Below, one piece after another: positions 22,240 to 32,639 of a DNA stretch of 64,000 bases (positions are counted from its first letter, which is position 1; every line of letters begins with the position of its first letter). The translations under genes and the position numbers were made by a program. Origin of the DNA: an uncultured Gammaproteobacteria bacterium (lineage in GTDB: Bacteria; Pseudomonadota; Gammaproteobacteria; Arenicellales; Poriferihabitantaceae); assembly GCA_947259885.1 (NCBI GenBank), contig CAMYNW010000010.1, forward strand, positions 1 to 64,000. The letters run 5' to 3'. Under the pieces are notes generated by a model. The model saw nothing but the letters and a program-made list of their open reading frames with translations, made no database searches and was not told where the DNA came from.

Positions 22240-22277
22240 TTTACGCACCGGCGTTCACCGGCGCGCACGTTAATCCA

Positions 22278-22742
22278 TTAGTTCCAACACTCTTCGTTAT
22301 TAGGTGTGGCGTCCTGCCTGGTAGCGGTCTGCCTGCCTTGGGAGTTGATTGCAATAGCGAAGCACTCATAATCTTTAGCCTGACTGGTTCCAGCAACTGG
22401 CGCGGCGGACATGGCAATGCAATTTCCAAGCCCGCTGCCACACGCCGCCATAGTGATGGAATAAAATCCTTCTTCACTTTCAGCGATGCTGTTGCCACCA
22501 TAGGTGTCATAGCCGAGATCCGCAACCTGATCGGTGTAGCTCGAGTTGTTATTGGCATAGAACAACTCCTGCTGGGCCAGCATCCGGTTCATAGAGCCGA
22601 TTGCGTCTGCGCGGCGTGAATCCCGAACATACTCTATGTATTGCGGTACTGCCCAAGATGCCAGTACTCCGAGTATGCCCAACACGATCATCAACTCGAT
22701 TAAGGTATAGCCCCCGTTATATTTCGATTTCATTGGTTTCAC
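22278..22742 (-). CDS. Type IV pilin-like protein (PilE family)
   Basis: GGYTLIELMIVLGILGVLASWAVPQYIEYVRDSRRADAIGSM; class III prepilin signal. Confidence 0.92.
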   Translation of the reverse strand: MKPMKSKYNGGYTLIELMIVLGILGVLASWAVPQYIEYVRDSRRADAIGSMNRMLAQQELFYANNNSSYTDQVADLGYDTYGGNSIAESEEGFYSITMAACGSGLGNCIAMSAAPVAGTSQAKDYECFAIAINSQGRQTATRQDATPNNEECWN

Positions 22743-22752
22743 CTCTTATTAA

Positions 22753-25700
22753 CTAATCCTGAAGCCAGTAAGTAAGTTCCGGTGGGTTCTCTATATTGAC
22801 AGGCAGCAGCTCTCGGCCGACGATGATTTTACCCGAAACATCGGGAATATCAGGAAAGATAACCTTGGGTCGCGGTGGTATGCCGCTGACTTTCAGATTG
22901 AATGATCTGTCGTTCGTCTCCAGCGCGTTGGCTGCGCCAACCCCATCGAGATTGGCAACCGGCCTCGCGTCGAAAACGCTGATTACATAGGTTTTACCCG
23001 CCCCCTGGTTACCGGCGCAGACCTCGTCGTCGCTGGTGTTAGTATCACCAGAGGGAGGTGTGTAGGTAGTAAACACGATTTTTCCGTCCACTGTGATTGA
23101 TTCAGATAGCGATTTTTCGCCGCTGGGATCGAGACTGCCGTCCTCATCGAATTCGAGATACCAACCGTTATCGGATAATTTCGTTGCGTCGTCAGTAGCC
23201 AATGTAGGCGGCGGATCGGCAGCAAAATTGAGACTGGTAACGTCCAGCAAATCGTCGATGTGAAGCTTTATCGCAGAATAGCTGCTTGGAATCGAAAGAA
23301 TGTCCGAATACTTGAGCAAATAGAATTTATCGACAATGGTCTTATTCAAGGGATGCGACCGATATCCGGTACCCACCGCAATCGAAAGGAAAGGTGTCGA
23401 TGTCTCGTACTCCTGAATAATCGCAATGTCTGGGGCGTAATACAGCCGGCGATTATTTTCATTGGTTGCTGAATCAGAGGCATTGTCCAGCTGGAGGTCT
23501 GCAATGACGCCTCCAGTAATGCGGCTAGACAATGTGAGTGAGTCGGTAGCGTTCAGCTGATTGCCGACATCAAATCGCCACACCTGGCCACCACCATCTG
23601 TGGCAAAGAATTTGTCGACCAAGCCATCGCCGTTAATATCGACGATTTTTATATCCCCTACAAATCCAAAGTCCATATCATTGCTTGATAGTGTTGGGGT
23701 AACGTTTGCGACACCTGTTTTACCCGCCCACCACAGCAGCTCGCCAGTTAATGCATCGACAATGTAGATCGCATTACCTATGGTGTCGGCATCGCGGATG
23801 GTGTCAACAATGTCATCTTTATCATTATCGTAGCCACCACCAAATATCACAATGTCTCTCGACTCGAGGGCGGTACCGGCGGTATTTGCCACAAGAAGTT
23901 TGTGATGCGTTGGCCGCGACCAGCTCTGACCCATATATTGAAATGGTCCGATGTCTGGATCGGTTGAATTGGTCGGAACGTTCGCCGGATCGATCACCCA
24001 TTGCAACTTTGGAGTATCGGGATCAGTGAGGTCGAAAGCAAAGACTGCGTTGCCGCCTCTGCGCTGGCCGAAGTAGGCCATGACATGGTCGCTGCCACCA
24101 GTCGTGATCTGGTCATCATTATTGCCGTCTAACCGCCAGACGTCGATATTGCTGTCCAGCCGATAGGCCACATCGGTTCCACTATTCACATACATTTCGT
24201 CGATCAGCCCCAGAGTCTGCTTGGGGATAATGGCCGAGTGTTCCAGGCGCTCGTTATCATTAGCCTGTTCAGATTTCAGGATATGGAAGTAACCGTCATT
24301 GGTAGTTACAAACACGATGTTAGTCTGGGTATCGTCAGAGTCATCCGCAGGTGTACCGTTGTCGCTGACCTCATAGTTCACCAGTATCGGCTCAGTGTGC
24401 AGCACGCCGCCCAATACAGGTCTTCCGTCTGTAGTCAGGCCATCTCCATCTTCGTCCTGCACATCGACGCCCCGCGCCCACATGACGCGATCAAGAAATT
24501 CTGCCTCAGGCATGCTGTCGGACAGTCCTAACGTGGTTTTGGTGATATTGGTAAAATTCTCACCAACAACCGCGCCGTCCGCAATGCTTTCGTGCACGTT
24601 GACCAACGTTTCGCCGCTACCGTTAAAAGCATCCGGCGTATAGTTGTTTAAATAGGTGTATACACGGAACTCACGGCTGCCAGCGATATAGTCGTCGGTC
24701 GGAGGCCCGTCAAATGTAAACAATCGATGCGCCGCACCACCTTCGGTGGTCTGGTCACCATCATCTACTCTTGACCAGTAGCTCTTGGCGGTCTCTTCGA
24801 ATAAACCGGTATTTTCGTCAACCGCGCTGGCACCATTTTGATCAGAGATAAATATATCCGGTTCGCCATCGCCATCGGCGTCTGTGCCGGTCGTTGCGAG
24901 ACGATACTTTTTAATATTACCGTTCCAGTGCGGCTCACGGGTCGGCTCAAACAGCGCAAAATAGAGGTCATTATTGTGACGCAACCGGTTCAGTGCGTTA
25001 ACCGATACCGCTGGAGAGGTAAACGCTGCATTAACCTGGAGGATGTCGCCGATAATTGAGCTGAACACTGCGGCAAACTCGCTCGGATTTGATCCCGAAT
25101 AAGCCTGATCGGTGCCGCCTTTTTCCGCCGCGTCATCTAACAATGTATCGTTAGCGGCGTCAAATCCGCCGATATAATAAGAGGTTATATTCTGTGTACC
25201 GGCCAGATCTAAAGGGCCCACAGTATCGTCCGAGTGGTCCGCAATGAACATATAGTTGGCCAGCTCGTCCAGACAGGAATCTGAGGCGGAATAACCAGTC
25301 CCATGTCCGCACGAGCCCATATCACCAGCGGCTCCGTCGATCAGGTCGTTAATCTGGGTATCCACGTCGCCGTCGTGAGTAGGTTCACCGTCTGTGAACA
25401 CGATCATATAGTTTTCACCGCAATCATATTCGATTGGCGAAATATAGGCCCCACCGCTCTGGGCGCTTGGGTGGCTGCCAAGAGAAGTATCTGGCTGCAC
25501 GACGCCATTCAACAGTGTCTGGCCACGGAAATATCGGAGTCCCTCGTAAACCGTCTCGGTTAATGGGGTGTATCCGCCATCGGTATAACTTTGCAGCTCG
25601 TTGATCATTGCCTGGCGGTTGGTCAATCCGCTGACAGGATCGATTTCGTCCGGATCTGAGATCGGAAACCTGACCGGGCCACCTTTGTTGCGGCTGTTAG

Positions 25701-26517
25701 TGCTGTAGCTATAGGTATTAAAACGCATCAGGCCCAAATTGATATCCGATACCGAGCTAATGAGGTCGACCGCCGCTTCCACTATGATTTCAAGTCGGGT
25801 CTTAGTCAGTCCGGTCGAACCACCGTGATAGTGGTACCAGTTCAAGTAGTTGCCGGAAAACAGGGTCCGACTGTTCTTACTGTTCCAGATGTTGTTGCTG
25901 ATAGTTGCATTCCAAGGTCCGCTTGAGCCGTTACGAATGCGTAGCTCGGTTGACGTATCAGTCTCACCATGCTCTCGATCGTCATCCTTGCATTCATAGT
26001 GTGTGGACTCAGAACGATAATAATAGAAAGTAGAGTGCAGGTTGTACCAGTTATCGTAGTTGCTGTTCCATCGCGCAATACGATCGACAAAAAATCCTGT
26101 CCCTACGCCTGTGCCGTCCATATCCAGATTGTCATCGGCCGCTTCACAACGCAGTCTGTCTTTCTGAAACCAATAGTCTGTGTCACAGTCAGGGTGGGTT
26201 GTGTATATGCCGCCAACATAGATCCGATCGTCTGCACACTCATCTTCTCCAGCAGGTATCGTATAGTCGACTGCCGGATCGTAGGTGGAGACATCGACCT
26301 CACCACCCATACTGCCCGACGTATCCATTACAAACAGGACATTGGGATTAACTCCCAGAGCGTCGGTTTCGGTATAGATTTCGACGTCGGCTGCCTGCGC
26401 AGATCCAACCACCAGAAGTCCGGCTAGAATTGAAATACCTGTTTTTTTGCACATGTTGCAAGCTCTCGCTCGAAGGTAATAATTTCGATTTTGATTTTTT
26501 TCGATTTGAATATTCAT
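22753..26517 (-). CDS. pilY1: Type IV pilus tip adhesin/assembly protein PilY1
   Basis: 1254 aa; VWA MIDAS (VLFVMDTSGSMGG), C-terminal propeller with Ca-binding loop DINGDGLVDKFFATDGGGQVWRFD. Confidence 0.93.
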   Translation of the reverse strand: MNIQIEKNQNRNYYLRARACNMCKKTGISILAGLLVVGSAQAADVEIYTETDALGVNPNVLFVMDTSGSMGGEVDVSTYDPAVDYTIPAGEDECADDRIYVGGIYTTHPDCDTDYWFQKDRLRCEAADDNLDMDGTGVGTGFFVDRIARWNSNYDNWYNLHSTFYYYRSESTHYECKDDDREHGETDTSTELRIRNGSSGPWNATISNNIWNSKNSRTLFSGNYLNWYHYHGGSTGLTKTRLEIIVEAAVDLISSVSDINLGLMRFNTYSYSTNSRNKGGPVRFPISDPDEIDPVSGLTNRQAMINELQSYTDGGYTPLTETVYEGLRYFRGQTLLNGVVQPDTSLGSHPSAQSGGAYISPIEYDCGENYMIVFTDGEPTHDGDVDTQINDLIDGAAGDMGSCGHGTGYSASDSCLDELANYMFIADHSDDTVGPLDLAGTQNITSYYIGGFDAANDTLLDDAAEKGGTDQAYSGSNPSEFAAVFSSIIGDILQVNAAFTSPAVSVNALNRLRHNNDLYFALFEPTREPHWNGNIKKYRLATTGTDADGDGEPDIFISDQNGASAVDENTGLFEETAKSYWSRVDDGDQTTEGGAAHRLFTFDGPPTDDYIAGSREFRVYTYLNNYTPDAFNGSGETLVNVHESIADGAVVGENFTNITKTTLGLSDSMPEAEFLDRVMWARGVDVQDEDGDGLTTDGRPVLGGVLHTEPILVNYEVSDNGTPADDSDDTQTNIVFVTTNDGYFHILKSEQANDNERLEHSAIIPKQTLGLIDEMYVNSGTDVAYRLDSNIDVWRLDGNNDDQITTGGSDHVMAYFGQRRGGNAVFAFDLTDPDTPKLQWVIDPANVPTNSTDPDIGPFQYMGQSWSRPTHHKLLVANTAGTALESRDIVIFGGGYDNDKDDIVDTIRDADTIGNAIYIVDALTGELLWWAGKTGVANVTPTLSSNDMDFGFVGDIKIVDINGDGLVDKFFATDGGGQVWRFDVGNQLNATDSLTLSSRITGGVIADLQLDNASDSATNENNRRLYYAPDIAIIQEYETSTPFLSIAVGTGYRSHPLNKTIVDKFYLLKYSDILSIPSSYSAIKLHIDDLLDVTSLNFAADPPPTLATDDATKLSDNGWYLEFDEDGSLDPSGEKSLSESITVDGKIVFTTYTPPSGDTNTSDDEVCAGNQGAGKTYVISVFDARPVANLDGVGAANALETNDRSFNLKVSGIPPRPKVIFPDIPDVSGKIIVGRELLPVNIENPPELTYWLQD

Positions 26518-26524
26518 TTTGTTA

Positions 26525-26920
26525 TCACTCCACCTTTAACCGGGTCAATTCCATCGTTTCAGCCTTGTAAAAGCCGGTCATAAATTTGTCACCGCCCGTA
26601 CCAATTCTTGATAACGGAACTTTTTGGCCCGCGACTATCGCAAAACTCTCCGGTGTGACGGTTAGACGAATCCTTTCTTTGGAACAGGTATGGCAATGCA
26701 GGACGATAGTCCCTTTGCCAGCCTTGTTTACGCGAATTCGGTAAATGCTTGTGCCTTCCAAGGTAGATTCTATGTTCCACATTTTTGGCTCCGCATGGGC
26801 AGGTGCGCTCACCTGGAACGCCATGATTGCGACCAAGGTGCCGAACAACAGCATGCCTAGAATCAGCGACTTTGTGAAAGTTCTCGCTGCGTGAATTGAA
26901 TGTATATCTGCATGTTTCAT
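26525..26920 (-). CDS. Hypothetical secreted/membrane protein within minor-pilin operon
   Basis: 131 aa, N-terminal hydrophobic segment; sits between pilX and pilY1 on the same strand. Confidence 0.6.
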   Translation of the reverse strand: MKHADIHSIHAARTFTKSLILGMLLFGTLVAIMAFQVSAPAHAEPKMWNIESTLEGTSIYRIRVNKAGKGTIVLHCHTCSKERIRLTVTPESFAIVAGQKVPLSRIGTGGDKFMTGFYKAETMELTRLKVE

Positions 26921-26944
26921 AACTTGCTCTCCGGATTTGGCCGC

Positions 26945-27457
26945 TTATTCAAGGCCGCTTGGCCCGACCAGGGATACCCCTATATCGTGCGTTGATTCTG
27001 AGTTGTTTGATGTGCCTCTGCTGGTCACATAGAAAAAATGGGTAGCGAAACCGCTTTCCAGGCTGTAATTGGGGGGTGGCAAACTGCCTGTGCCTCGGTA
27101 TTTTGTGATAACCGCTGCATTGCCCGTGTTACTGCCATCATCGCAGTACTCGGGGTCGGTGACATCACCACCCGCATGGCATAAATACAGATCAGGGCTG
27201 CCGTAGTCTGGCGCACCGGTGTCGGCTGTGTTCAGGAGTTCCGCTGACTTGATGCCGGGTACCAGCCCCGTTTCCGCGTACTGGAACGAATGGTTGATCT
27301 CCTGAAGATTAGTAGTCATCCTCTGCTCCATGCGATTATTCTGCATCGACGATACGCCAATGATCGTTAGCACCACCAGGAAGACTAAGGTCGTAAGCAA
27401 CGCGGCACCGGACTGTTTGCCCTGATTGCGGACGCTTTTTGGATATTGATTATTCAT
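26945..27457 (-). CDS. pilX: PilX-type pilus assembly protein
   Basis: GAALLTTLVFLVVLTIIGVSSMQNNRMEQRMTTN. Confidence 0.88.
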   Translation of the reverse strand: MNNQYPKSVRNQGKQSGAALLTTLVFLVVLTIIGVSSMQNNRMEQRMTTNLQEINHSFQYAETGLVPGIKSAELLNTADTGAPDYGSPDLYLCHAGGDVTDPEYCDDGSNTGNAAVITKYRGTGSLPPPNYSLESGFATHFFYVTSRGTSNNSESTHDIGVSLVGPSGLE

Positions 27458-27469
27458 GCGAATGTTGGT

Positions 27470-28519
27470 TTAGATGCTGTTGCGAACAAAAACCGTGGTT
27501 TGAAAGGTGCGACGTCGGACTCGTTCATCTCCAACATCGAAATCTGAACCGAGTACGGCAATGGTGTCGCCACTTTCGTCGGCGCGATCGAAGTCCGATC
27601 CGTATTGGTTTTCCGTGCGCATCAGCAGCGCGAATCTGATAGCGCTTATATTTCCCCAGTTGGTAACCGCATCGGCGGCAACGTAAGAGTCGGGAATGGA
27701 GTCGTTGTTTGTGTCTTCACCATAGAGCACTTCAAATGCGTCGACACCGCGAATAAATGGGTCGCCAGGGGTGTTTAGAGGCTGATTGACCGCCCGAAAC
27801 AGAGCCGGAACGCCACCATCATCGGCTATTGAATATTTAATTCTGTTGAACCTGTAAATTGAATTGTCGATTCCCGCGTAAGTTTGTTGTGGATACAAGG
27901 CAGAGAGCGAATCACTGTTATTCTCGATTACGAGGTCACCACCACTGGTGGCATCGGTTTGGTGCTGAAGGGTACCGGCACCTAAACCACTCACGGCAAA
28001 AATGTCGCCGGTCTCGCAGGTCGCTACCATCAGGACATCCCCAACTGAAATTCCGCTCGTGTCGGCAACCGTTATATCTGACTGCGGGCTATCCATAGTC
28101 GCCGCCATCGTAGTAACCGGATTCGCATACTGAATCTCTAGAACATCTCGACTGTCATCTGTCAGCGTGGTGACTGGTGTACCGCTGTGCTCGTAGCCTC
28201 TTACGGGAGACGCTAGATAGTCATTGCTGCTGAGGTTGTTAATGATCGGGCCATTAGGGTCCACAGGGTTGATATCTTCGACGCAGCCATAGTATCCGCT
28301 CATACGGATATCATCGGCGATTTGCTGAATCGCGAATCGAGCATTTTCCTGCATGCCTACCAGGTCGTCCTGAATACGGCTGGACTTGTTGGCGTTTACA
28401 AGAATCACACTGGCACCACTCAGTACCATAAGGCTGATTGTGAGCGCCACCATCATCTCAATTAAGCTGACACCCCGCTGACGGCCGGACAGTTTCAAAT
28501 TGTCTCGAGTAAAATTCAT
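27470..28519 (-). CDS. pilW: PilW-type minor pilin
   Basis: RQRGVSLIEMMVALTISLMVLSG prepilin signal; order V-W-X. Confidence 0.9.
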   Translation of the reverse strand: MNFTRDNLKLSGRQRGVSLIEMMVALTISLMVLSGASVILVNANKSSRIQDDLVGMQENARFAIQQIADDIRMSGYYGCVEDINPVDPNGPIINNLSSNDYLASPVRGYEHSGTPVTTLTDDSRDVLEIQYANPVTTMAATMDSPQSDITVADTSGISVGDVLMVATCETGDIFAVSGLGAGTLQHQTDATSGGDLVIENNSDSLSALYPQQTYAGIDNSIYRFNRIKYSIADDGGVPALFRAVNQPLNTPGDPFIRGVDAFEVLYGEDTNNDSIPDSYVAADAVTNWGNISAIRFALLMRTENQYGSDFDRADESGDTIAVLGSDFDVGDERVRRRTFQTTVFVRNSI

Positions 28520-29154
28520 AACGTTGTCGGATTAAGTATTTGAACACTCCATGTATGTGACACCATGCATAGCTCTGAAGTTGGACCGTTTCCAAAGGGC
28601 CAGGTCAGTGCATCCGACCAGATTCGGTTGGTTGCGTTATCGCAGTCTGTTTTATTGTTGAGGTTAACCGCGCTTTCCGCCTGAGAGGCATCTGAATAGC
28701 CGGCTTGTTCTGACATACCGCGATCTGACCAGAAAACCATAATGTCTATAAATCGGGCATCGCCGGCGTTGACTGCAACCTGTGCAGTGCCAAACGGCAG
28801 GTTTTGCGAAATTTCCTGATTGAAACAAATCACATCATTACGTGCGGTGGAAAGTGTCTCGTCGCACCCCGCAGTTGCTTCTGCGCCAGTAATAGCAGCT
28901 GTATAAAATAGGTGGTTCCCAGATCCATCATCTGGCGCAATTTGCATTGCCCGCATGCCGTCAATGAGTTCATTAGCCGATACCATAATCTGGCTGCGAT
29001 GGTAGGACTCTTGTCCAAACCGAAGCGAAAAATTTTGCATGTAAGCCACACCCAGAAGCCCGCCCGCTAACAGAACTAGCGCTACCATCACCTCGATCAG
29101 CGAGAAGCCTCGCGAAGCGGAAATTTTCTGAAGCTTATTCAATTTAGCGCTCAC
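28516..29154 (-). CDS. pilV: PilV-type minor pilin
   Basis: SRGFSLIEVMVALVLLAGGLLGVAYMQ. Confidence 0.9.
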   Translation of the reverse strand: MSAKLNKLQKISASRGFSLIEVMVALVLLAGGLLGVAYMQNFSLRFGQESYHRSQIMVSANELIDGMRAMQIAPDDGSGNHLFYTAAITGAEATAGCDETLSTARNDVICFNQEISQNLPFGTAQVAVNAGDARFIDIMVFWSDRGMSEQAGYSDASQAESAVNLNNKTDCDNATNRIWSDALTWPFGNGPTSELCMVSHTWSVQILNPTTL

Positions 29155-29861
29155 CAGTTATAGTCGTGATGGGTTAATGACATGCGACCGAGATTGTTGA
29201 CGCTGACCGTTGCGTAATCCTGGCCATCATTCTTCACCGTGAAGTTGGTAGTACTTAAGGTTCGTCCTGAACGATCAAAAACTATCCGGTTAGCGTCACT
29301 TGATTCCAGAGTGATGTCTTTAAATCTTGTTTGAACATTGATCAGCTCTTCTGGAGTCGTCAACCCGTCGCAGAGATTGGCCACGGCATCGAACATCTCG
29401 TCTCCGTTGCAGTCGATAAACATCAGCCAGCCCTCGGAATAGTCTTGCTCGGCCGCTGCGCTGCAGCTGGGATTAACCACTGTGGGATTGTTGTGATCTG
29501 AACTCGGGCAAATTACGATGCGTTCGTTGTTACGATTGTTGAGGGAGAGGTTACGAGAGTAGGAAATTGCCTCAGTGATTTTATCTACAGCGCTATCCAG
29601 CTTGGAGCCAATTACGAGGCTGGAAAAACCGGGCAGGGCGATACTGATTAGAACGCCAACCACGGACATCACTATCAACATCTCTACCAGGGTGAAACCA
29701 AGACTTGACCTGGGCTTCAACCTGGAAGAATATATTAGGAGGCTGCGCGAACCGGTGTTGCGTATTTTTTTATCTGCCGCAACTGAATCATTGACCGCAA
29801 CTGGGTTGCTGTTATTATTCATCTTTCCTCGCACCTCCGAATGACACAAGGACACCTTCAT
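29151..29861 (-). CDS. fimT: FimT/GspH-type pseudopilin
   Basis: SLGFTLVEMLIVMSVVGVLISIALPGFSSLV. Confidence 0.88.
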   Translation of the reverse strand: MKVSLCHSEVRGKMNNNSNPVAVNDSVAADKKIRNTGSRSLLIYSSRLKPRSSLGFTLVEMLIVMSVVGVLISIALPGFSSLVIGSKLDSAVDKITEAISYSRNLSLNNRNNERIVICPSSDHNNPTVVNPSCSAAAEQDYSEGWLMFIDCNGDEMFDAVANLCDGLTTPEELINVQTRFKDITLESSDANRIVFDRSGRTLSTTNFTVKNDGQDYATVSVNNLGRMSLTHHDYNW

Positions 29862-30043
29862 GCGACTATAATAACTAAATCAGGGCAGGAGTTCGTATCA
29901 ATGTGTAACAACACTTTCGTCCATGCTTCAGAGATTCAGATAAGCGGTCTATAAAAGCTTCCGAGCGTATCAAAAGTCCCTTTTTTGACCCTAAAATTAG
30001 TATCAAAAAAAATTTAATTACGCGTAATTTATGCGTTAAAAAT

Positions 30044-30119
<76 letters not shown>

Positions 30120-30220
30120 TCACACATAGGCGGGTATCAGCCGATTGGTAGTGACAAAGGTTGATCCTGACGCGAGTCGTAATTGCGTTAAAATACCAGG
30201 GTCAAGATAAATTCAGCCTT

Positions 30221-31063
30221 ATGAACCAAAATATCATTCCAAACCCCGTGTTTTCTGCTGGCAGCTGGGTGCTGCTATTTGGGGCTATGATATCGTTGGT
30301 GGTGGTTGGATATGAGGTTTACCACCGGCATATTGCTGATCAGCCCAGCCAGCAGTTCAATTTTGGGTCTGCACAACAGCAAAAGCAAAACTCACGGGTG
30401 GTTCTCACGGGCGTTATTAATGCGCATATTTTTGGCACCGTTCCGGTTGCCCCTGAGCCGGATGCGAAACCCAAGGTGGTGGAAGCGCCAAAAACCAAGC
30501 TAAATCTGAGTCTGACAGGGGTGATTACAGACTCTGATCCTAAGCGAAGTCGAGCCATGATCGAAGTTCAACGTGGACAGACCAGTGTTGTACTTGTCGG
30601 TCATGAGATTGGAAACACCGGTGCGATACTGGATGCGGTTTTTCCCGACCATATACTTATCAAGCACAGGGGAGCGCTGGAAAAGTTGGTGATTGAACGT
30701 GATTCTCTTAACCTTGCTGATCTTACCGCCACCAATGCGCAAACGATCTCGGCGCTTAATATTAATGTGGCGGAGTTTGAAGCGCTGGCGACGGTCAATC
30801 CGGAGGACCTTGATATCAGTAAGCTGCTTCCGCCTAGTCCTCCGCCTGATCCTCCGGCTAACTCATCCGACGATCCGGATGAAGCGGCGCAGCAAAAACA
30901 AATGGCCGAAGAAGCGGAAGAGCAGCGCCAGCGGCTTGAGCGGGCGGAGGAGCTTCGACAGCAACAGGAGAAACAAGCCATGGAACAGCAACAACTGGAG
31001 CAACAACAGCAACAACAAATTCAGCAGCTGCAGCAAGGGCAGGGAAGCCTTAAGCAAATCTGA
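30221..31063 (+). CDS. GspC-like type II secretion protein with Gln-rich C-terminus, no adjacent T2SS genes
   Basis: N-terminal TM then homology-region-like LNLSLTGVITDSDPKRSRAMIEVQRGQTSVVLVGHEI...AVFPDHILIKHRGALEKLVIERD; tail QQQQIQQLQQ; longer ORF starts at 30161. Confidence 0.7.
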   Translation: MNQNIIPNPVFSAGSWVLLFGAMISLVVVGYEVYHRHIADQPSQQFNFGSAQQQKQNSRVVLTGVINAHIFGTVPVAPEPDAKPKVVEAPKTKLNLSLTGVITDSDPKRSRAMIEVQRGQTSVVLVGHEIGNTGAILDAVFPDHILIKHRGALEKLVIERDSLNLADLTATNAQTISALNINVAEFEALATVNPEDLDISKLLPPSPPPDPPANSSDDPDEAAQQKQMAEEAEEQRQRLERAEELRQQQEKQAMEQQQLEQQQQQQIQQLQQGQGSLKQI

Positions 31064-31140
31064 CCTGCGGAGATTCTGCGTCGTCTTGGATTTAATCCAG
31101 GGTCTGTGCGAATTTTACGCGGTCCTGGCTTACCTCAGGA

Positions 31141-32103
31141 TCACAACGATTTGGGGCAGGTTACCTGCAAATCTATAGTCGAGCCGAAACTTTCCTCATA
31201 GCGCTGCATAAGCGTTTCTTTCCGCGGTCTATGGTTCTGGGTGCCATGTGATTCAATTTTGATTCCACCCATCAACGAAGCCAGTTGCCCCGTGGTCTGC
31301 CAGTCCAGCTTATTTTCGATTCCATATAGCAATCCAGATCGAAACGCATCGCCACAACCGGTGGGGTCATTGATTTCCCGGGCTTTTATTGACGGAATGT
31401 GCAGCGTGTCCCCATCGCTCATAATTTCAGCGCCTGCGCCCCCGCGAGTGACGATTAGTGCGTCGACTTCCCGCGCAATATCTTCCAGAGTATGACCGGT
31501 TTTCTCCAGTAACATCTGGGATTCATAGTCGTTCACGCACACGTAAGTTGCCTGTTCAACAAATTGCATTAACTCCTTACCATCAAACATCGGCAGTCCC
31601 TGGCCAGGATCGAAGATAAAAGGTATGCCGGCTTGTTCAAACTGCGCGGAATGTTCGATCATTGCATCGCGTCCGTCCGGCGCTACAATTCCTAGAGATA
31701 CACCATTGGCATCTGTAACCCGATTCTTGTGCGCATAATCCATGGCGCCAGGGTGGAAGGCAATGATCTGATTATTGTCCGTGTCGGTGGTCAGAAAGGC
31801 TTGTGCGGTATAGGTGTTCTCAATTTCGGTCACATGAGTAATATTCATTCCCTGTTTCTTAAGCCATTTACGGTACGGTTTAAAATCCTCTCCCACGGTA
31901 CCCATGGGAAGCGGATCACCGCCAAGCAGTTTGAGGTTGTATGAGATATTGCCGGAACAGCCACCAAACTCTTTTCGCATTTCCGGCACAAAAAAGCAGA
32001 CATTCAGGATATGCACCTGATCCGGTAAAATATGATTTTTGAATTGATCTTGAAACACCATAATGGTGTCATAGGCGAATGAGCCGGTAACTAGTGTGGG
32101 CAC
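31141..32103 (-). CDS. PfkB-family carbohydrate kinase (adenosine kinase-like)
   Basis: GGCSGNISYNLKLLGG and DPTGCGDAFRSGLLYG motifs. Confidence 0.88.
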   Translation of the reverse strand: MPTLVTGSFAYDTIMVFQDQFKNHILPDQVHILNVCFFVPEMRKEFGGCSGNISYNLKLLGGDPLPMGTVGEDFKPYRKWLKKQGMNITHVTEIENTYTAQAFLTTDTDNNQIIAFHPGAMDYAHKNRVTDANGVSLGIVAPDGRDAMIEHSAQFEQAGIPFIFDPGQGLPMFDGKELMQFVEQATYVCVNDYESQMLLEKTGHTLEDIAREVDALIVTRGGAGAEIMSDGDTLHIPSIKAREINDPTGCGDAFRSGLLYGIENKLDWQTTGQLASLMGGIKIESHGTQNHRPRKETLMQRYEESFGSTIDLQVTCPKSL

Positions 32104-32173
32104 GGATTGAGTTCCAAAAAAGGTTAATAAAGGTTAAAAGAGGTCTAAGAGGATTGATTTCCAAAGCAGGCAA

Positions 32174-32596
32174 TCAGCTGGCCCTGGATTTGCATTTTTT
32201 ACAGACACCATACAGGGTCAAAGAGTGATCCTGAATTCCGAAATCATGATCGCGGGCTACTTTATCCTGGAGTTCTTCGATGCGCTGATCAATAAACTCG
32301 ATAACGCTGCCGCAGCTGACACAGACCATGTGATCATGATGATCTTCATCATTGAGTTCAAATACCGCACGATCACCTTCAAAATTATGACGAATCACCA
32401 GGCCAGCATCTTCAAATTGAGTCAGGACCCGGTACACTGTTGCCAGCCCGATCGACTCGTCTTCGCCCAGAAGAATCTTATAGACATCTTCCGCGGACAT
32501 ATGACGAACTTTGCTGGATTCAAGGATCGAGAGCACCTTGAGCCTCGGTAACGTGGTTTTTAAACCCGCTTGCCGAAGGTCTTCGCTATGGGCCAT
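32174..32596 (-). CDS. fur: Ferric uptake regulator
   Basis: LRQAGLKTTLPRLKVLSILE, GLATVYRVLTQFEDAGLV, HHDHMVCVSCG. Confidence 0.95.
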   Translation of the reverse strand: MAHSEDLRQAGLKTTLPRLKVLSILESSKVRHMSAEDVYKILLGEDESIGLATVYRVLTQFEDAGLVIRHNFEGDRAVFELNDEDHHDHMVCVSCGSVIEFIDQRIEELQDKVARDHDFGIQDHSLTLYGVCKKCKSRAS

Positions 32597-32639
32597 TTCT
32601 ATATGAGAATAAGAACGGTTCTTGATTATACAATAATCA

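Noticed and set aside
22240-22277. CACCGGCG direct repeat between ispH and the convergent pilin gene as a possible repeat array
   Set aside because: Only two copies of 8 bp; insufficient for CRISPR or other array, likely part of a bidirectional terminator region.
24238-26427. Long plus-strand ORFs (e.g. 97 and 152 aa) antisense to pilY1
   Set aside because: They are shadows of the strongly biased pilY1 coding frame and lack any domain signal.
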